Positions 10,842-19,535 of a DNA stretch of 64,000 nucleotides are shown here, in pieces (the stretch's first letter is position 1; the number at the start of each line of letters is the position of its first letter). A program made the position numbers and the translations under genes. The notes under the pieces are model-generated. The model worked only from the letters and a program-made list of their open reading frames with translations, made no database searches and was not told the origin of the DNA. The DNA comes from Vibrio maritimus (lineage in GTDB: Bacteria > Pseudomonadota > Gammaproteobacteria > Enterobacterales > Vibrionaceae): NCBI GenBank assembly GCA_003263775.1, contig JYJJ01000002.1, positions 124,001 through 188,000 of the forward strand, read 5' to 3'.

Positions 10842-11693
10842 ATGAATAAATTTATTGGGGCGCACGTTTCTGCGGCTGGTGGTGTGGATAATGTGCCACA
10901 AAGAGCCCATGCGATTGGTGCAAACGCTTTTGCGTTATTTACTAAAAATCAGCGTCAATGGGTGGCAAAGCCGCTTGATGAAAAAGTCATTCAAAACTTT
11001 AAAGCGGAATGTCAAAAATACGGCTTCCGAGCGGAACAAATTCTTCCGCATGATTCCTACTTAATTAACTTAGGTGCACCTGAGCAAGAGAAGTTAGAGA
11101 AGTCTCGAGCGGCGTTTATTGATGAAATGGAGCGCTGTCATCAGCTTGGTTTAACCTTACTGAACTTCCATCCTGGTAGTCACCTAAAGAAGATTTCCGA
11201 ACAGGAGTGTCTTGACCGAATCGCTGAATCTATCAATTTAGCGCACAAGGCCGTCCCTGAGGTGATTGCGGTGATTGAGAATACAGCGGGGCAAGGGACA
11301 AACCTAGGTTGGCGCTTTGAGCATCTGGCACACATTATCGATAAGGTAGAAGACAAATCACGCGTCGGAGTCTGTCTTGATACGTGCCATACGTTTACCG
11401 CGGGTTATGATCTGCGGACAAAAGAGGCATGTGAGGCGACGTTTGCGGAATTTGATCGTGTTGTAGGCATGCACTATTTGAGGGCTATGCACTTAAACGA
11501 TTCAAAGATCCCGTTGGCAGGTAAAGTGGATCGCCATCATTCGCTGGGTAAAGGTGAGATCGGTTGGGCTTGTTTTGAGTATATTGCCAAAGATGAACGA
11601 TTTGATGCTATCCCTCTGATTTTAGAGACAATAGAGCCCGAAATCTGGGCCGATGAAATCCAACAACTGAGACATTTTGCTATAAATAGTTAA
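10842..11693 (+). CDS. nfo: endonuclease IV (AP endonuclease)
   Basis: Cuts DNA 5' to abasic sites in base excision repair using three metal ions. 283 residues with AP-endonuclease-2 signatures: [27 protein letters not shown] and the C-terminal [11 protein letters not shown]. Metal-binding His, Asp and Glu residues are in place. It is divergent from grcA and the next full gene is ung, another repair glycosylase. Start ATG with GGTGGAAGC upstream. Confidence 0.95.
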   Translation: MNKFIGAHVSAAGGVDNVPQRAHAIGANAFALFTKNQRQWVAKPLDEKVIQNFKAECQKYGFRAEQILPHDSYLINLGAPEQEKLEKSRAAFIDEMERCHQLGLTLLNFHPGSHLKKISEQECLDRIAESINLAHKAVPEVIAVIENTAGQGTNLGWRFEHLAHIIDKVEDKSRVGVCLDTCHTFTAGYDLRTKEACEATFAEFDRVVGMHYLRAMHLNDSKIPLAGKVDRHHSLGKGEIGWACFEYIAKDERFDAIPLILETIEPEIWADEIQQLRHFAINS

Positions 11694-11791
11694 TTTCTTA
11701 CTGTTGGATTATGCGTTTTTGGCATCTTTCTTTCATACTGAGTTACATGCATGTTGCATAAATCTGTGACTCTAAAAAGGTAGGTGCCATT

Positions 11792-11914
11792 ATGACTCGT
11801 CCAGCCGCTCCAAGACCAAGTACAACACGTTCATCGCGTTTCCCAAGTCCAAACCGTCATATTCATTGTCATGGACACTACCGAACGCCCCAGATGAAGA
11901 ATCAGCATCATTGA
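11792..11914 (+). CDS. putative 40-residue Pro/Arg/His-rich small protein
   Basis: ATG start with an AGGTAGGTG purine-rich site upstream, 40 codons, TGA stop. The product starts MTRPAAPRPSTTRSSRF and ends in a His-rich tail (MKNQHH). It has no hydrophobic segment and six prolines, and is strongly basic. I do not recognise it. It sits alone between nfo and ung; codon content looks plausible but the length gives little statistical support. Confidence 0.35.
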   Translation: MTRPAAPRPSTTRSSRFPSPNRHIHCHGHYRTPQMKNQHH

Positions 11915-12050
11915 TATACTGACAAACTAAAAACAGCACTGACGTTCAAATTGCGCGTCAAAGGTGCGTGGCGTAAAGCAAATGACAGTAGTGGTGACCC
12001 TCCGTTGAGTGATAGACTACGCCCCAGATTTCATCATCTAGGGAACGACA

Positions 12051-12724
12051 ATGACAACACTCACCTGGCAAGACGTCATCGGTAAAGAGAAACAGCAAGC
12101 ATACCTTCAGCAAACCCTAGAGTTTGTGGAGCAGCAGCGCGAAGCGGGTAAAATCATCTACCTCCAGCGAGTGATGTGTTTAATGCATTTCAATATACCG
12201 AATTTGCCGATGTGAATGTGGTGATTCTTGGTCAAGATCCTTATCACGGTCCCAATCAGGCACATGGTCTTTGTTTCTCGGTACTTCCGGGAGTAAAGAC
12301 GCCGCCGTCGCTCGTCAATATGTATAAGGAACTCGCTCAAGATATTCCTGAGTTCGAGATCCCCGCGCATGGTTATCTCAAAAGCTGGGCTGACCAGGGT
12401 GTATTGCTTCTAAACACCGTACTTACGGTCGAGCAGGGGCAGGCACACTCTCACGCTAAGTTGGGTTGGGGAACCTTCACCGATAGAGTGATTGAAGCAC
12501 TAAACCAAAACAGTGAGAACATTATATTCTTGCTTTGGGGAGCTCATGCTCAAAAGAAAGGATCGATGATCGATCGTCAAAAGCATCATGTATTGACCGC
12601 GCCGCATCCATCGCCTCTATCGGCACGTCGAGGTTTCTTTGGTTGTGGTCATTTTTCTAAGACGAACCAATTACTAAAAGAGCTTGGTAAACCTGCTATC
12701 AATTGGCAGCCAGTACTCGACTAG
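12051..12724 (+). CDS. ung: uracil-DNA glycosylase, frameshifted near N-terminus
   Basis: Removes uracil from DNA. About 224 residues after repair. The N-terminus [18 protein letters not shown] is at 12051. The water-activating motif GQDPYHG and the C-terminal HPSPLS loop are both present. The frame slips at about 12162: TACCTCCAGCG should read TACCCTCCAGCG ([14 protein letters not shown]), so one C is missing. Reading from the later ATG at 12176 would lose the conserved N-terminal part, so the upstream start is preferred. Confidence 0.9.
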
Positions 12725-12820
12725 TTCTATCTTTAAGTTGGCGATTTTTCGAGCACCATCAAAACACGCTTCCAGATTCTCTTATACACTTACAAGGAGT
12801 ATGGATATGGGAGAAGGATT

Positions 12821-13372
12821 ATGATGATCGAAAGGATTAGGCGTGAGCACGGCTATATGGTGCGATTGCTGGCGATATTGAACCGAAAAGTGCACTTGCT
12901 AGAGCAAGAGCAACCTATCAACTACGGGGTGATCAAAGAGATTGTTGATTACCTTGCTAATCACTCAGAGAAAATCCACCACCCTAAAGAAGACATTCTT
13001 TATCACTACTTTATCGATAAGTATGGCTCGCAAGAGCATATCGATAATTTAGAAACGGATCACCAAGCATTGTCTGAGAAAACGCATTCGTTCTTGGACA
13101 TTGTTGAGATGATTCTGCACGATGCGGTGGTGCCGCAAGAGCTGTTCATCGGGCGGTTATCGGAGTTTATCCAAGATCAGAAGAAGCACCTTGATTTGGA
13201 AGAGCAATCGGTGCTGCCATTGATTGAAAAGCGTTTTACGACCTCGGATTGGCAGCAGGTGGAGAGCCAGTGGACTGTGGTAGAGGATGATCCGGTCTTT
13301 GGTGAGACGATTGCTGACCGCTATAAACAGCTCGCCCAACGGGTTAGACAAAACGAATTGGAGAGTGTTTAG
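12821..13372 (+). CDS. hemerythrin/HHE domain protein
   Basis: 183-residue four-helix-bundle protein with the spaced His/Glu pattern of HHE cation-binding domains: REHGYM, ANHSEKIHHPKEDILY, ETDHQALSEK and KKHLDLEEQSVLPLI. It probably binds a di-iron centre; sensing of O2, NO or redox state is typical but unproven here. GGAG lies seven bases before ATG 12821. A better AAGGAG further upstream precedes a short out-of-frame ATG, so a missing base and a slightly longer N-terminus cannot be excluded. Confidence 0.75.
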   Translation: MMIERIRREHGYMVRLLAILNRKVHLLEQEQPINYGVIKEIVDYLANHSEKIHHPKEDILYHYFIDKYGSQEHIDNLETDHQALSEKTHSFLDIVEMILHDAVVPQELFIGRLSEFIQDQKKHLDLEEQSVLPLIEKRFTTSDWQQVESQWTVVEDDPVFGETIADRYKQLAQRVRQNELESV

Positions 13373-13385
13373 GGGTCTATAAATA

Positions 13386-13411
13386 ATAATTCCCTCCGTA
13401 GAGGGAATTAT
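13386..13411. terminator. palindromic hairpin between convergent genes
   Basis: ATAATTCCCTC-CGTA-GAGGGAATTAT, a perfect 11-bp stem between the hemerythrin gene and the TonB2 operon's last gene. It has no long T tail. Confidence 0.6.
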
Positions 13412-13448
13412 GAGTTTCATTTCTGCGAGTAAAGCGCGTAGGGAAGAC

Positions 13449-14633
13449 TTAGTGTGCTCGACTCATCTGTTGTAGATATTGCAGCCAATCAGCGCTTTGC
13501 GTGGTTGGCTTAATTCGGTGTGCTTGTTCGACCACCTTCGTCGCCTTTGCGTAGTCTTTCAATCCCACATAAGCACGTACTTCCAGCAGTAATCGCTCTT
13601 GCTCTGGCATGCCTTTTACTTTGCCAAGAGACGTTAATGCTTGTTTGAAATCACCCTGCTGCAGTTCAAGTCGCGATACTTCCTCATAGTATTTCCCATT
13701 CAGCCTTGCTGCTGCGAGCCAAGCCGTCTGTGCGTTTGTCCACTCGCGCGCCATTTGCCAATGTCTAGCTTGCTTGATGATGGTGTCGATATCGGTCTCT
13801 TTCACTTGTAAGTCAGCGTACGACTCTGCCGCTTTTTCGGGAATACCTTGTTGAGAGTAGAGCTGCGCTTTACTCAGCTTCAAATTGTCCGGGACTTGAA
13901 TACCCGCTCGCTCTGCTGAGACTAATGTCGCGAGCGCCAACTTGTAATGTTTGGTTTGCATATACAGTGAACTAAGCTGCTGCCACCACATGACGTTATC
14001 TGGCTGCAGTGCGAGTAATTTTTGCGTGGTTAGAATCGCACTTTTCAGATGGTTTAGCTGCATCTCAGCACTTAGCTGTAAGCTCAGTGGTTGCAGTTTT
14101 GGCGTGCTATCGAGCTGGTGGTAGTGTTTAATCGCTGCAAGTAACGACTTCCACTCTTGAAGCAGGTAGTGAGCGCGAGCCTTGTTTAACCAAACTCCGG
14201 TGATCTGCTGCTTCGACAGCTTTTCGTACGAGTTTGCTGTCTTGGTCAAGTTGTTAAAGTGAACCAGTGCTTTCTCAGGCATATCTTCGGAGAGCATAAG
14301 CTCGGCAAGCATACGCTCTGTTTGCCAACCCTGTTCATCTTTAAACGCTTTTGTGTCGACGGCGATTTGCAATTGCGTGATGGCTCTCTTTGGCTGCTCG
14401 GCTTGCCAGTAGTAGATGCCGAGCATGCGAGCTACATACGCCTTGTCAAAGCTCGCGTTAGGCTTTAACCCTTCTAGTAGCGTGATGGCTTCGTTAAGTT
14501 TCTCTTCCTGCTCTAGCTCGTAGGCTTTGGATACTTGAGCTGCGGTGCGCATTCCAAGCTCTTGGCTTGCGAATGCACTTCCGGTTAACACGCTAAGAGA
14601 TAGGGCAAAGAGCGCTAATACACGTTTACTCAT
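13449..14633 (-). CDS. TPR-repeat periplasmic protein of the TonB2 operon
   Basis: 394 residues: signal peptide (MSKRVLALFALSLSVLTGSAFA), then helical TPR-like repeats throughout, for example LNEAITLLEGLKPN and EKAAESYADLQVK. It starts in an ATGA overlap with the stop of tonB2, so it is translated with that operon. A scaffold or energy-transfer accessory role in the periplasm is inference from position; no enzyme motif is visible. Such a TPR gene closes the TonB2 locus in other vibrios. Confidence 0.75.
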   Translation of the reverse strand: MSKRVLALFALSLSVLTGSAFASQELGMRTAAQVSKAYELEQEEKLNEAITLLEGLKPNASFDKAYVARMLGIYYWQAEQPKRAITQLQIAVDTKAFKDEQGWQTERMLAELMLSEDMPEKALVHFNNLTKTANSYEKLSKQQITGVWLNKARAHYLLQEWKSLLAAIKHYHQLDSTPKLQPLSLQLSAEMQLNHLKSAILTTQKLLALQPDNVMWWQQLSSLYMQTKHYKLALATLVSAERAGIQVPDNLKLSKAQLYSQQGIPEKAAESYADLQVKETDIDTIIKQARHWQMAREWTNAQTAWLAAARLNGKYYEEVSRLELQQGDFKQALTSLGKVKGMPEQERLLLEVRAYVGLKDYAKATKVVEQAHRIKPTTQSADWLQYLQQMSRAH

Positions 14634-15256
14634 TGATTCAACTTAAACTCTAATTTTACGGTCTGGCCAATACGAGGCGTTGCCTTTCCATTGACGACCA
14701 TAGGCTGATATTTCCACTGTTTTAACGCGACCATAGCCTCTCGCTCAAACATGCGTTTAGGGTTGGCTTCGACCACTTCGATATCGGTTGGACGACCACG
14801 TTCATCAATGGTGAAAGACATCACCACATAGCCCTGAATATTGCGCTGCAAAGCACGACGCGGATAACGTGGCTCTTTGCGATGTAATGGCATGACTTGT
14901 TGGTTTTGGCCAATGTCCGGCACAGTCGGTGCGTTTAGCGACACGCCCGCAACCTGAGTCGATACTGAAATATTCGGCAGCTGTGGAGTGCTTGGCGTTT
15001 GAACGCTAGATACCTGAGAGCTTTGCTCAACCACTGCTGCAGACGGCGGGGTGGATGGCATTTTTGGTGGCTCTGGCAAAGTACGTTGCCGTCTTGCGGT
15101 CTCACTGTCGGGTTCAACCATCACGAGGTCATAGCTCAACCTTGGCTTATCATCTGGCTTAGATTTAGGGCCAATATCAATCATCCAACTCATAAACGAG
15201 AATAGGGCAAACGCGAGGGCGGCGGCCAACGGTATGCTCGCAAGTACTCGAAGCAT
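14630..15256 (-). CDS. tonB2: energy-transducing protein TonB2
   Basis: Spans the periplasm to pass proton-motive-force energy to outer-membrane siderophore and haem receptors. 208 residues: one N-terminal membrane helix, a short proline-rich linker (EPPKMPSTPPSA), and the C-terminal TonB domain with YPRRALQRNIQGYVVMSF. It starts immediately after the exbD2 stop and overlaps the TPR gene by four bases. The short linker is typical of TonB2, which is smaller than TonB1. Confidence 0.9.
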   Translation of the reverse strand: MLRVLASIPLAAALAFALFSFMSWMIDIGPKSKPDDKPRLSYDLVMVEPDSETARRQRTLPEPPKMPSTPPSAAVVEQSSQVSSVQTPSTPQLPNISVSTQVAGVSLNAPTVPDIGQNQQVMPLHRKEPRYPRRALQRNIQGYVVMSFTIDERGRPTDIEVVEANPKRMFEREAMVALKQWKYQPMVVNGKATPRIGQTVKLEFKLNQ

Positions 15257-15661
15257 CTATGGACTCTCCGTCGCCAGTGCAATCTTGGTAACGCCAGCGC
15301 CTTTAGCGCTGTCCATTACTTCGACAACGGTGCCATTGAAGGCATGTTTATCGGCTTGAATAACCATAGAGGCATTAGGTTGTTCTAGAAGCAGCTTCTC
15401 AATGGTCGCTTGCACTCGCTCAACATCTACACGGCGTTTGTCGATATAAATGTCGTTGGACGATGTGATTGCGACAAAGATGCCAGCATCTTTTTGACTG
15501 ACCGCATGGCTCGCCTGAGGGCGGTTAACATCAACGCCGGACTCCCGCACGAAGGAGCTTGTAACGATGAAGAAAATAAGCATGATGAAGACAATGTCGA
15601 GCATCGACGTCATATCGATGTTGGCGTCATCATTTTGTTTTCTACGGTGACCTAATCTCAT
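15257..15661 (-). CDS. exbD2: ExbD2 biopolymer transport protein
   Basis: 134 residues; a single N-terminal membrane helix in NIDMTSMLDIVFIMLIFFIV carries the conserved Asp needed for proton use. A periplasmic ExbD/TolR domain follows. It overlaps the end of exbB2 by four bases and directly abuts tonB2, so the three are co-translated. Confidence 0.9.
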   Translation of the reverse strand: MRLGHRRKQNDDANIDMTSMLDIVFIMLIFFIVTSSFVRESGVDVNRPQASHAVSQKDAGIFVAITSSNDIYIDKRRVDVERVQATIEKLLLEQPNASMVIQADKHAFNGTVVEVMDSAKGAGVTKIALATESP

Positions 15662-16245
15662 TGTGAGTCTCCATCAGCAGACTGGCTGGTTTTAGCAATA
15701 GCGGTTTGACGCTCACTACGCAGTAGCTGCTCAAGTTGAAGCAGGCTCTTGCTGCTCCATTTTTGAATACGGGAAAAGGCGAGCATGCCGGAAAGTGCAG
15801 CAACCATGCCCGCCATTGTCGGGATAGTCGCCATAGAGATGCCTGCTGCCATCAATCTTGGTTGCGCACTGCCTTGCGCTGCAAGGGTATCAAACACGGT
15901 GATCATGCCGGTTACAGTACCGAGCAAACCAAGCATCGGACACAGACTCAATAGACACTTCAGTAAGTTAATGTTCTGCTTGAGTTTATTCTCCGCCTCG
16001 CTAAGCATGGCGTTGCGCTGGGACTGGGCATACCAAGAGTAATGATCTTGGCGCATCACCCATTTGTCCACCCAGGTCTTTCTCTCTGAGGGAAAAATCT
16101 TGGCGAAATAGATGACGCGCTCAAAGGCTACCACCCAGAAGATGAACACAACGGCGGCCAGCCACCAAAGCACTGGCCCACCTTGTGTCATAAACTGATT
16201 TAAGTGCTCGCTTCCTGGCAACCAACTAAAGAGGTTATGCGGCAT
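15658..16245 (-). CDS. exbB2: ExbB2 proton-channel protein
   Basis: About 195 residues with three membrane segments of the MotA/TolQ/ExbB family. The signature region LGLLGTVTGMITVFDTLA is present. I choose ATG 16245 (MPHNLFSWLPG), which overlaps the ttpC stop by 11 bases, rather than the longer frame from 16302, because homologues begin here. It works with ExbD2 as the motor of TonB2. Confidence 0.9.
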   Translation of the reverse strand: MPHNLFSWLPGSEHLNQFMTQGGPVLWWLAAVVFIFWVVAFERVIYFAKIFPSERKTWVDKWVMRQDHYSWYAQSQRNAMLSEAENKLKQNINLLKCLLSLCPMLGLLGTVTGMITVFDTLAAQGSAQPRLMAAGISMATIPTMAGMVAALSGMLAFSRIQKWSSKSLLQLEQLLRSERQTAIAKTSQSADGDSQ

Positions 16246-17578
16246 ACGCTTGCTTAGTCTCCATGGTTTGCGCTTCAGCTTGCTCTGCGACAAGACCCAC
16301 ACTCTGTCTTTCTAGAATATTGCGGATTGTTTCTGCTTTTGAGCTCAATAGGTTGTGAGCAAGAAGCAGCGGCATAGCAGTAATCAAACCAAGAACCGTA
16401 GTCACAAGCGCCATTGAGATGCCGCCAGCCATCACTCTTGGTTCTGCATTGCCAAATTGTGTGATGACCTGGAAGGTTTCAATCATACCCGTTACGGTGC
16501 CGAGTAGGCCAAGCATTGGGGCAATTGCTGCCAGAAGTTTCAACATGCTCAAACCGCGCTCGAGATGCTGCTGCTCATCCATGATAGATTCAAGAAGTCG
16601 CAGCTCAAGGGCTTCTACGTGCAGTTTTTTCTCGCTGTTATAGACGCTGAGTACACGACCTAGCGGGTTGTCGGTTGGCGTTTCTGGCGTTTTAAGCTGC
16701 TTTTTAATTTTTTGTTCTGTCGTCGTAAGTACCACTGCACGATATAGTGCGATGATCATACCAATGGCAAAGAGAGCGGCGATGATCTTACCGACAATGC
16801 CACCATGGGCAAAGCGCTCGCTAAGGGTTGGGTTATCCGCAAGTTGCTTGTAGATGTCTCCGCGGCTTGGGTCGATAAGCGTTGCGGTTTGACCTGTCAC
16901 GATGCCCGCTGTTTCTGCCGATGTCGGTACTTCTTTGGGTAGGCGAGGGAAATTGCTCGCCAGTTTACCGTTCCAGTCAACTGGGCCGTGCCCAGCAAGC
17001 AGCGCAAAGTTACCTAAACGAGTCGCGTTAATCGTGGTGATTTCACCGGCGCCGTTAACAAATGGCACTTTAACGTCAGCATAAGTGGCACTTGAGGCGA
17101 TTTGCGCTTGGTAGGCTTCCCACAGGCCGGTAAGTTCTTGAATAGAAGGCAGTGTTTTTGCAGCAACAATGTTGTCAATCGCTTGAATTTGCGCAGACTG
17201 CTGCGTGTTTGCAACAGACTGCTCAAGTTCGACTTGCAGTTCTTTCGCTGATTGACGCACCACGCCAAACAGTTCACCTAAGCTACCTGTCTCTAGATGC
17301 AGTTTCTTTTGCTGCTCTGCCAAAGTACGTTCGTTTTCTGAGAACGCAGTGCTCAAGGATTCGATGCTGGCTTCAAGCTCAGCTTTACGACTTTCCAGCT
17401 GTGCTTTGCGTGCGACAAGTGATTGTTCTTCTTTCTTGAACTTGGCTTCACGTTCACTGTTGTGAGCACGCTCTTGTTGCTGTGCTGTCTGTGCTTTTGA
17501 TGTCAGCGAGTCCGCAGCAAAGCTTGGTTGTGATAAGCCGAATGCAAGCAGCGCGGCGAGGAATACGGAATTGCGCAT
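16235..17578 (-). CDS. ttpC: TtpC, long ExbB-like TonB2 accessory protein
   Basis: 447 residues: signal peptide, a periplasmic coiled coil at about residues 30-115 rich in Glu, Lys and Gln, a middle domain, then a C-terminal MotA/TolQ/ExbB proton-channel domain (LGLLGTVTGMIETFQVI). In Vibrio, TtpC is required in addition to ExbB2/ExbD2 for TonB2-dependent iron-siderophore uptake (family knowledge). The start ATG overlaps the upstream gene's stop by one base. Confidence 0.9.
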   Translation of the reverse strand: MRNSVFLAALLAFGLSQPSFAADSLTSKAQTAQQQERAHNSEREAKFKKEEQSLVARKAQLESRKAELEASIESLSTAFSENERTLAEQQKKLHLETGSLGELFGVVRQSAKELQVELEQSVANTQQSAQIQAIDNIVAAKTLPSIQELTGLWEAYQAQIASSATYADVKVPFVNGAGEITTINATRLGNFALLAGHGPVDWNGKLASNFPRLPKEVPTSAETAGIVTGQTATLIDPSRGDIYKQLADNPTLSERFAHGGIVGKIIAALFAIGMIIALYRAVVLTTTEQKIKKQLKTPETPTDNPLGRVLSVYNSEKKLHVEALELRLLESIMDEQQHLERGLSMLKLLAAIAPMLGLLGTVTGMIETFQVITQFGNAEPRVMAGGISMALVTTVLGLITAMPLLLAHNLLSSKAETIRNILERQSVGLVAEQAEAQTMETKQAYAA

Positions 17579-18345
17579 TAGCTTGGATCCTTTTGTAGAG
17601 ACATTGGAAGCTCAATCAGAGCTGGAGAAGCTTGTTTATTGGCAATGGCAAACGCTTTATCAATCTGTGGCGCTAGTGAAGCGTCGACAGTAACCCAGCT
17701 GTTTTGGTGGCTATCCCAAGTCCAGTACTGGTTGCGGTCTAGGCTGCGAGCAACCAATGATAAACGACCTAGGTACAATTGTTCTGCTTCGATCTCGCTA
17801 CCAACATTAATAAGAGAACGGTAACTACCTAGCTTGATGCCGTAGTCCATTTCTATCTGATAAGCCTCAAGAATGCGGCGGTACTTCTCGGCATCACTCA
17901 CATCGGCCTGCGGCATCAGCGCTTTTAGCTCATCGAGTCTTGCTAGGCGAGCTTGCTGACGAATAGGCTTGTCGCTAGCAATGTGTTGTTCCAGACCTTC
18001 GAGCATCTGGTACATCAAAGGGACAACACCTTGGCGAGTGTCACTGATTTGCTCAAGCTGCCTATCAATGCTCGCCATCTCTTGCTGCTGATTATCGACG
18101 ACATCGTTTAGGTGACGCTCATAAACCTCAAGATTAGCGACTTCTTGCTCAAGCATGGCAATATCGGATTTAAGCTCAAAGGCTTTATCGCTGCTTTGGT
18201 TGATGCGAGCTTGGCTTTGCGCGCTTTGTGTGATGGTTTGAGCTTCGACATTGCGAGCTGTGTTGAGGTCATTTGCACTCGTGACACTGCTGATGGTTAG
18301 CAATGGAAGTGAGCACAACGTGAGACGAAGAGCCGTCTTGTTCAT
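17578..18345 (-). CDS. DUF3450 protein at head of TonB2 operon
   Basis: 255 residues with a signal peptide and an extended coiled coil at residues 40-110 (EQEVANLEVYERHLNDVVD and onward). It matches the DUF3450 family that usually opens TonB2-type loci. The stop overlaps the ttpC start (TAATG). Because TtpC also has a periplasmic coiled coil, the two may bind each other (inference). No catalytic motif is visible. Confidence 0.8.
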   Translation of the reverse strand: MNKTALRLTLCSLPLLTISSVTSANDLNTARNVEAQTITQSAQSQARINQSSDKAFELKSDIAMLEQEVANLEVYERHLNDVVDNQQQEMASIDRQLEQISDTRQGVVPLMYQMLEGLEQHIASDKPIRQQARLARLDELKALMPQADVSDAEKYRRILEAYQIEMDYGIKLGSYRSLINVGSEIEAEQLYLGRLSLVARSLDRNQYWTWDSHQNSWVTVDASLAPQIDKAFAIANKQASPALIELPMSLQKDPS

Positions 18346-18470
18346 TTCTATAGCCTTCTGCTGTTACTAGAAAGTACCGATAGTGTATTAGGATGACGTC
18401 GACAGCACTGCGCTGCTATCGAACGAAACGAAGGCGTATTGTAGGGCAAGCGCAAAAAGAAATACAGACT

Positions 18471-18497
18471 AAATGATATTGATATGAGTTATCATTT
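18471..18497. promoter_or_regulatory. imperfect palindrome, possible Fur-type operator
   Basis: AAATGATA and TATCATTT flank an 11-base AT-rich centre, about 126-152 bases upstream of the first TonB2-operon gene. The ATGATA content and the iron-transport context suggest a Fur site, but the match to the 19-bp consensus is weak. Confidence 0.3.
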
Positions 18498-18553
18498 GAC
18501 TTTCGTCAATTTGTTCTCGATGGCAAATCATCAGCGTGTATGCGACAGATAAA

Positions 18554-18581
18554 GCAAAACCCTCTAAAAAGAGGGTTTTGC
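18554..18581 (-). terminator. terminator of the DUF3545 gene
   Basis: GCAAAACCCTC/GAGGGTTTTGC with an A-rich loop, downstream of the minus-strand gene at 18646. Confidence 0.75.
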
Positions 18582-18645
18582 GTGTCATCAGTGACGAAGT
18601 TTCAGGCTCATCGCCACCGAAAATTCTTGATTGAATGTTGAGTGA

Positions 18646-18831
18646 TTAGAGATCGACGTCGTCGATTGAAAAGTCTAGCCCGATGTCCATATCGTTGAGT
18701 TCTTTTTGTAGGCGTTGTCTGTCTTTAATGGCCTCAATTTCTCGCCATTTTCTTTTGACAGGTTTTGAGCGAGCGGCGCGCCCTCTAGGTGCGTCTACTT
18801 CCGTAATCTCATCCAGTTCAAAGCCATCCAT
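18646..18831 (-). CDS. DUF3545 family small protein
   Basis: 61 residues, soluble: an acidic start (MDGFELDEITEVD), a basic middle (RAARSKPVKRKWREIEAIKD), and an acidic end. This is a conserved short protein of vibrios and relatives with no known function. It is monocistronic with its own terminator. The GAGGTAG ribosome site precedes ATG. Confidence 0.75.
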   Translation of the reverse strand: MDGFELDEITEVDAPRGRAARSKPVKRKWREIEAIKDRQRLQKELNDMDIGLDFSIDDVDL

Positions 18832-19535
18832 AAGCTACCTCACTTGTTTTGTTCTCCCTACGGAGCCCTTTAAGTACCACATTCTTACGCAGACTAACTT
18901 TGATATGTTTCTCATTTGTTTCGAGACTATGAATGTTTTATGCCATTTTGAACTCAATCTCACACTTTTAGAGCTTCAATTCGAATAAAAAATGACCACT
19001 TAAATCACAAATTGCAAAAGAGTCCTTCAGTGAGTTTTGTTAACGCTCTGTGCGAATCAGGCTGAAGGGCAACGTTTGCGTGCTACGATAAGCATTCTCA
19101 TTGCCTGATAACTGCTAAAAAGTACCTCGTTTGGTAAATGAGCGTAGACCCGTTGTGCTAACAAGGCTTGCACTAATTTTGGCTAACCCTATGCGCTTTG
19201 CGGCTAACACCTGTAGGTTGTTGTATATTTGATGCTAACTTGAGGCAAAAAAGTGAAGCATTTGCTTTGCTTAGTGTTAACTTTTCGTGATTTTAAGGTG
19301 AAAAATAACAATAATATACCACCGATTGCGTATTGCTTTTTCGTGAGCATGGCTGCAAAATCCGCTCCGTCAAAAAATACGCCGACTTGTATGCCGTTCT
19401 CAAGTGGTAAGAAATACAAGCTAAGTTGCCGTGAAAAAGAAAGAAATGAACAAAACTTCACGGATGGAGAAGACCATGGCGCTTAGGACGCACTCGGAAG
19501 TGCAGCTCGGACTCTAACTTTAAGTGAGGTTTAAA
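18832..19535. other. long intergenic region upstream of the alanine symporter
   Basis: 700 bases without a convincing gene. It holds an inverted repeat CCTTCAG/CTGAAGG (19023, 19062) and four copies of GCTAAC at 19157, 19182, 19203 and 19234. A hairpin GCACT-CGGA-AGTGC lies at 19490-19503, close before the symporter. A 45-codon frame (19351-19486) has only a weak ribosome site. None of the riboswitch consensus sequences I know fits. Confidence 0.35.

Noticed and set aside
10652..10849. 65-codon open frame upstream of nfo
   Set aside because: Lies in the nfo promoter and leader and has no ribosome site; composition reflects AT-rich DNA.
12801..12824. Seven-codon ORF before the hemerythrin gene as a leader peptide
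   Set aside because: AAGGAG is only one base from its ATG; it more likely reflects the ribosome-site region of the hemerythrin gene or a missing base.
18683..18988. 101-codon plus-strand frame opposite the DUF3545 gene
   Set aside because: Antisense shadow of a conserved gene, Ser-rich and hydrophobic without any domain.
19157..19239. GCTAAC repeats as integron attC sites
   Set aside because: No attC-like imperfect long palindrome or cassette ORF accompanies them.
19253..19486. 77-codon frame before the alanine symporter
   Set aside because: Start context is poor and the product resembles nothing I know; even the shorter 45-codon version at 19351 has only a weak ribosome site.
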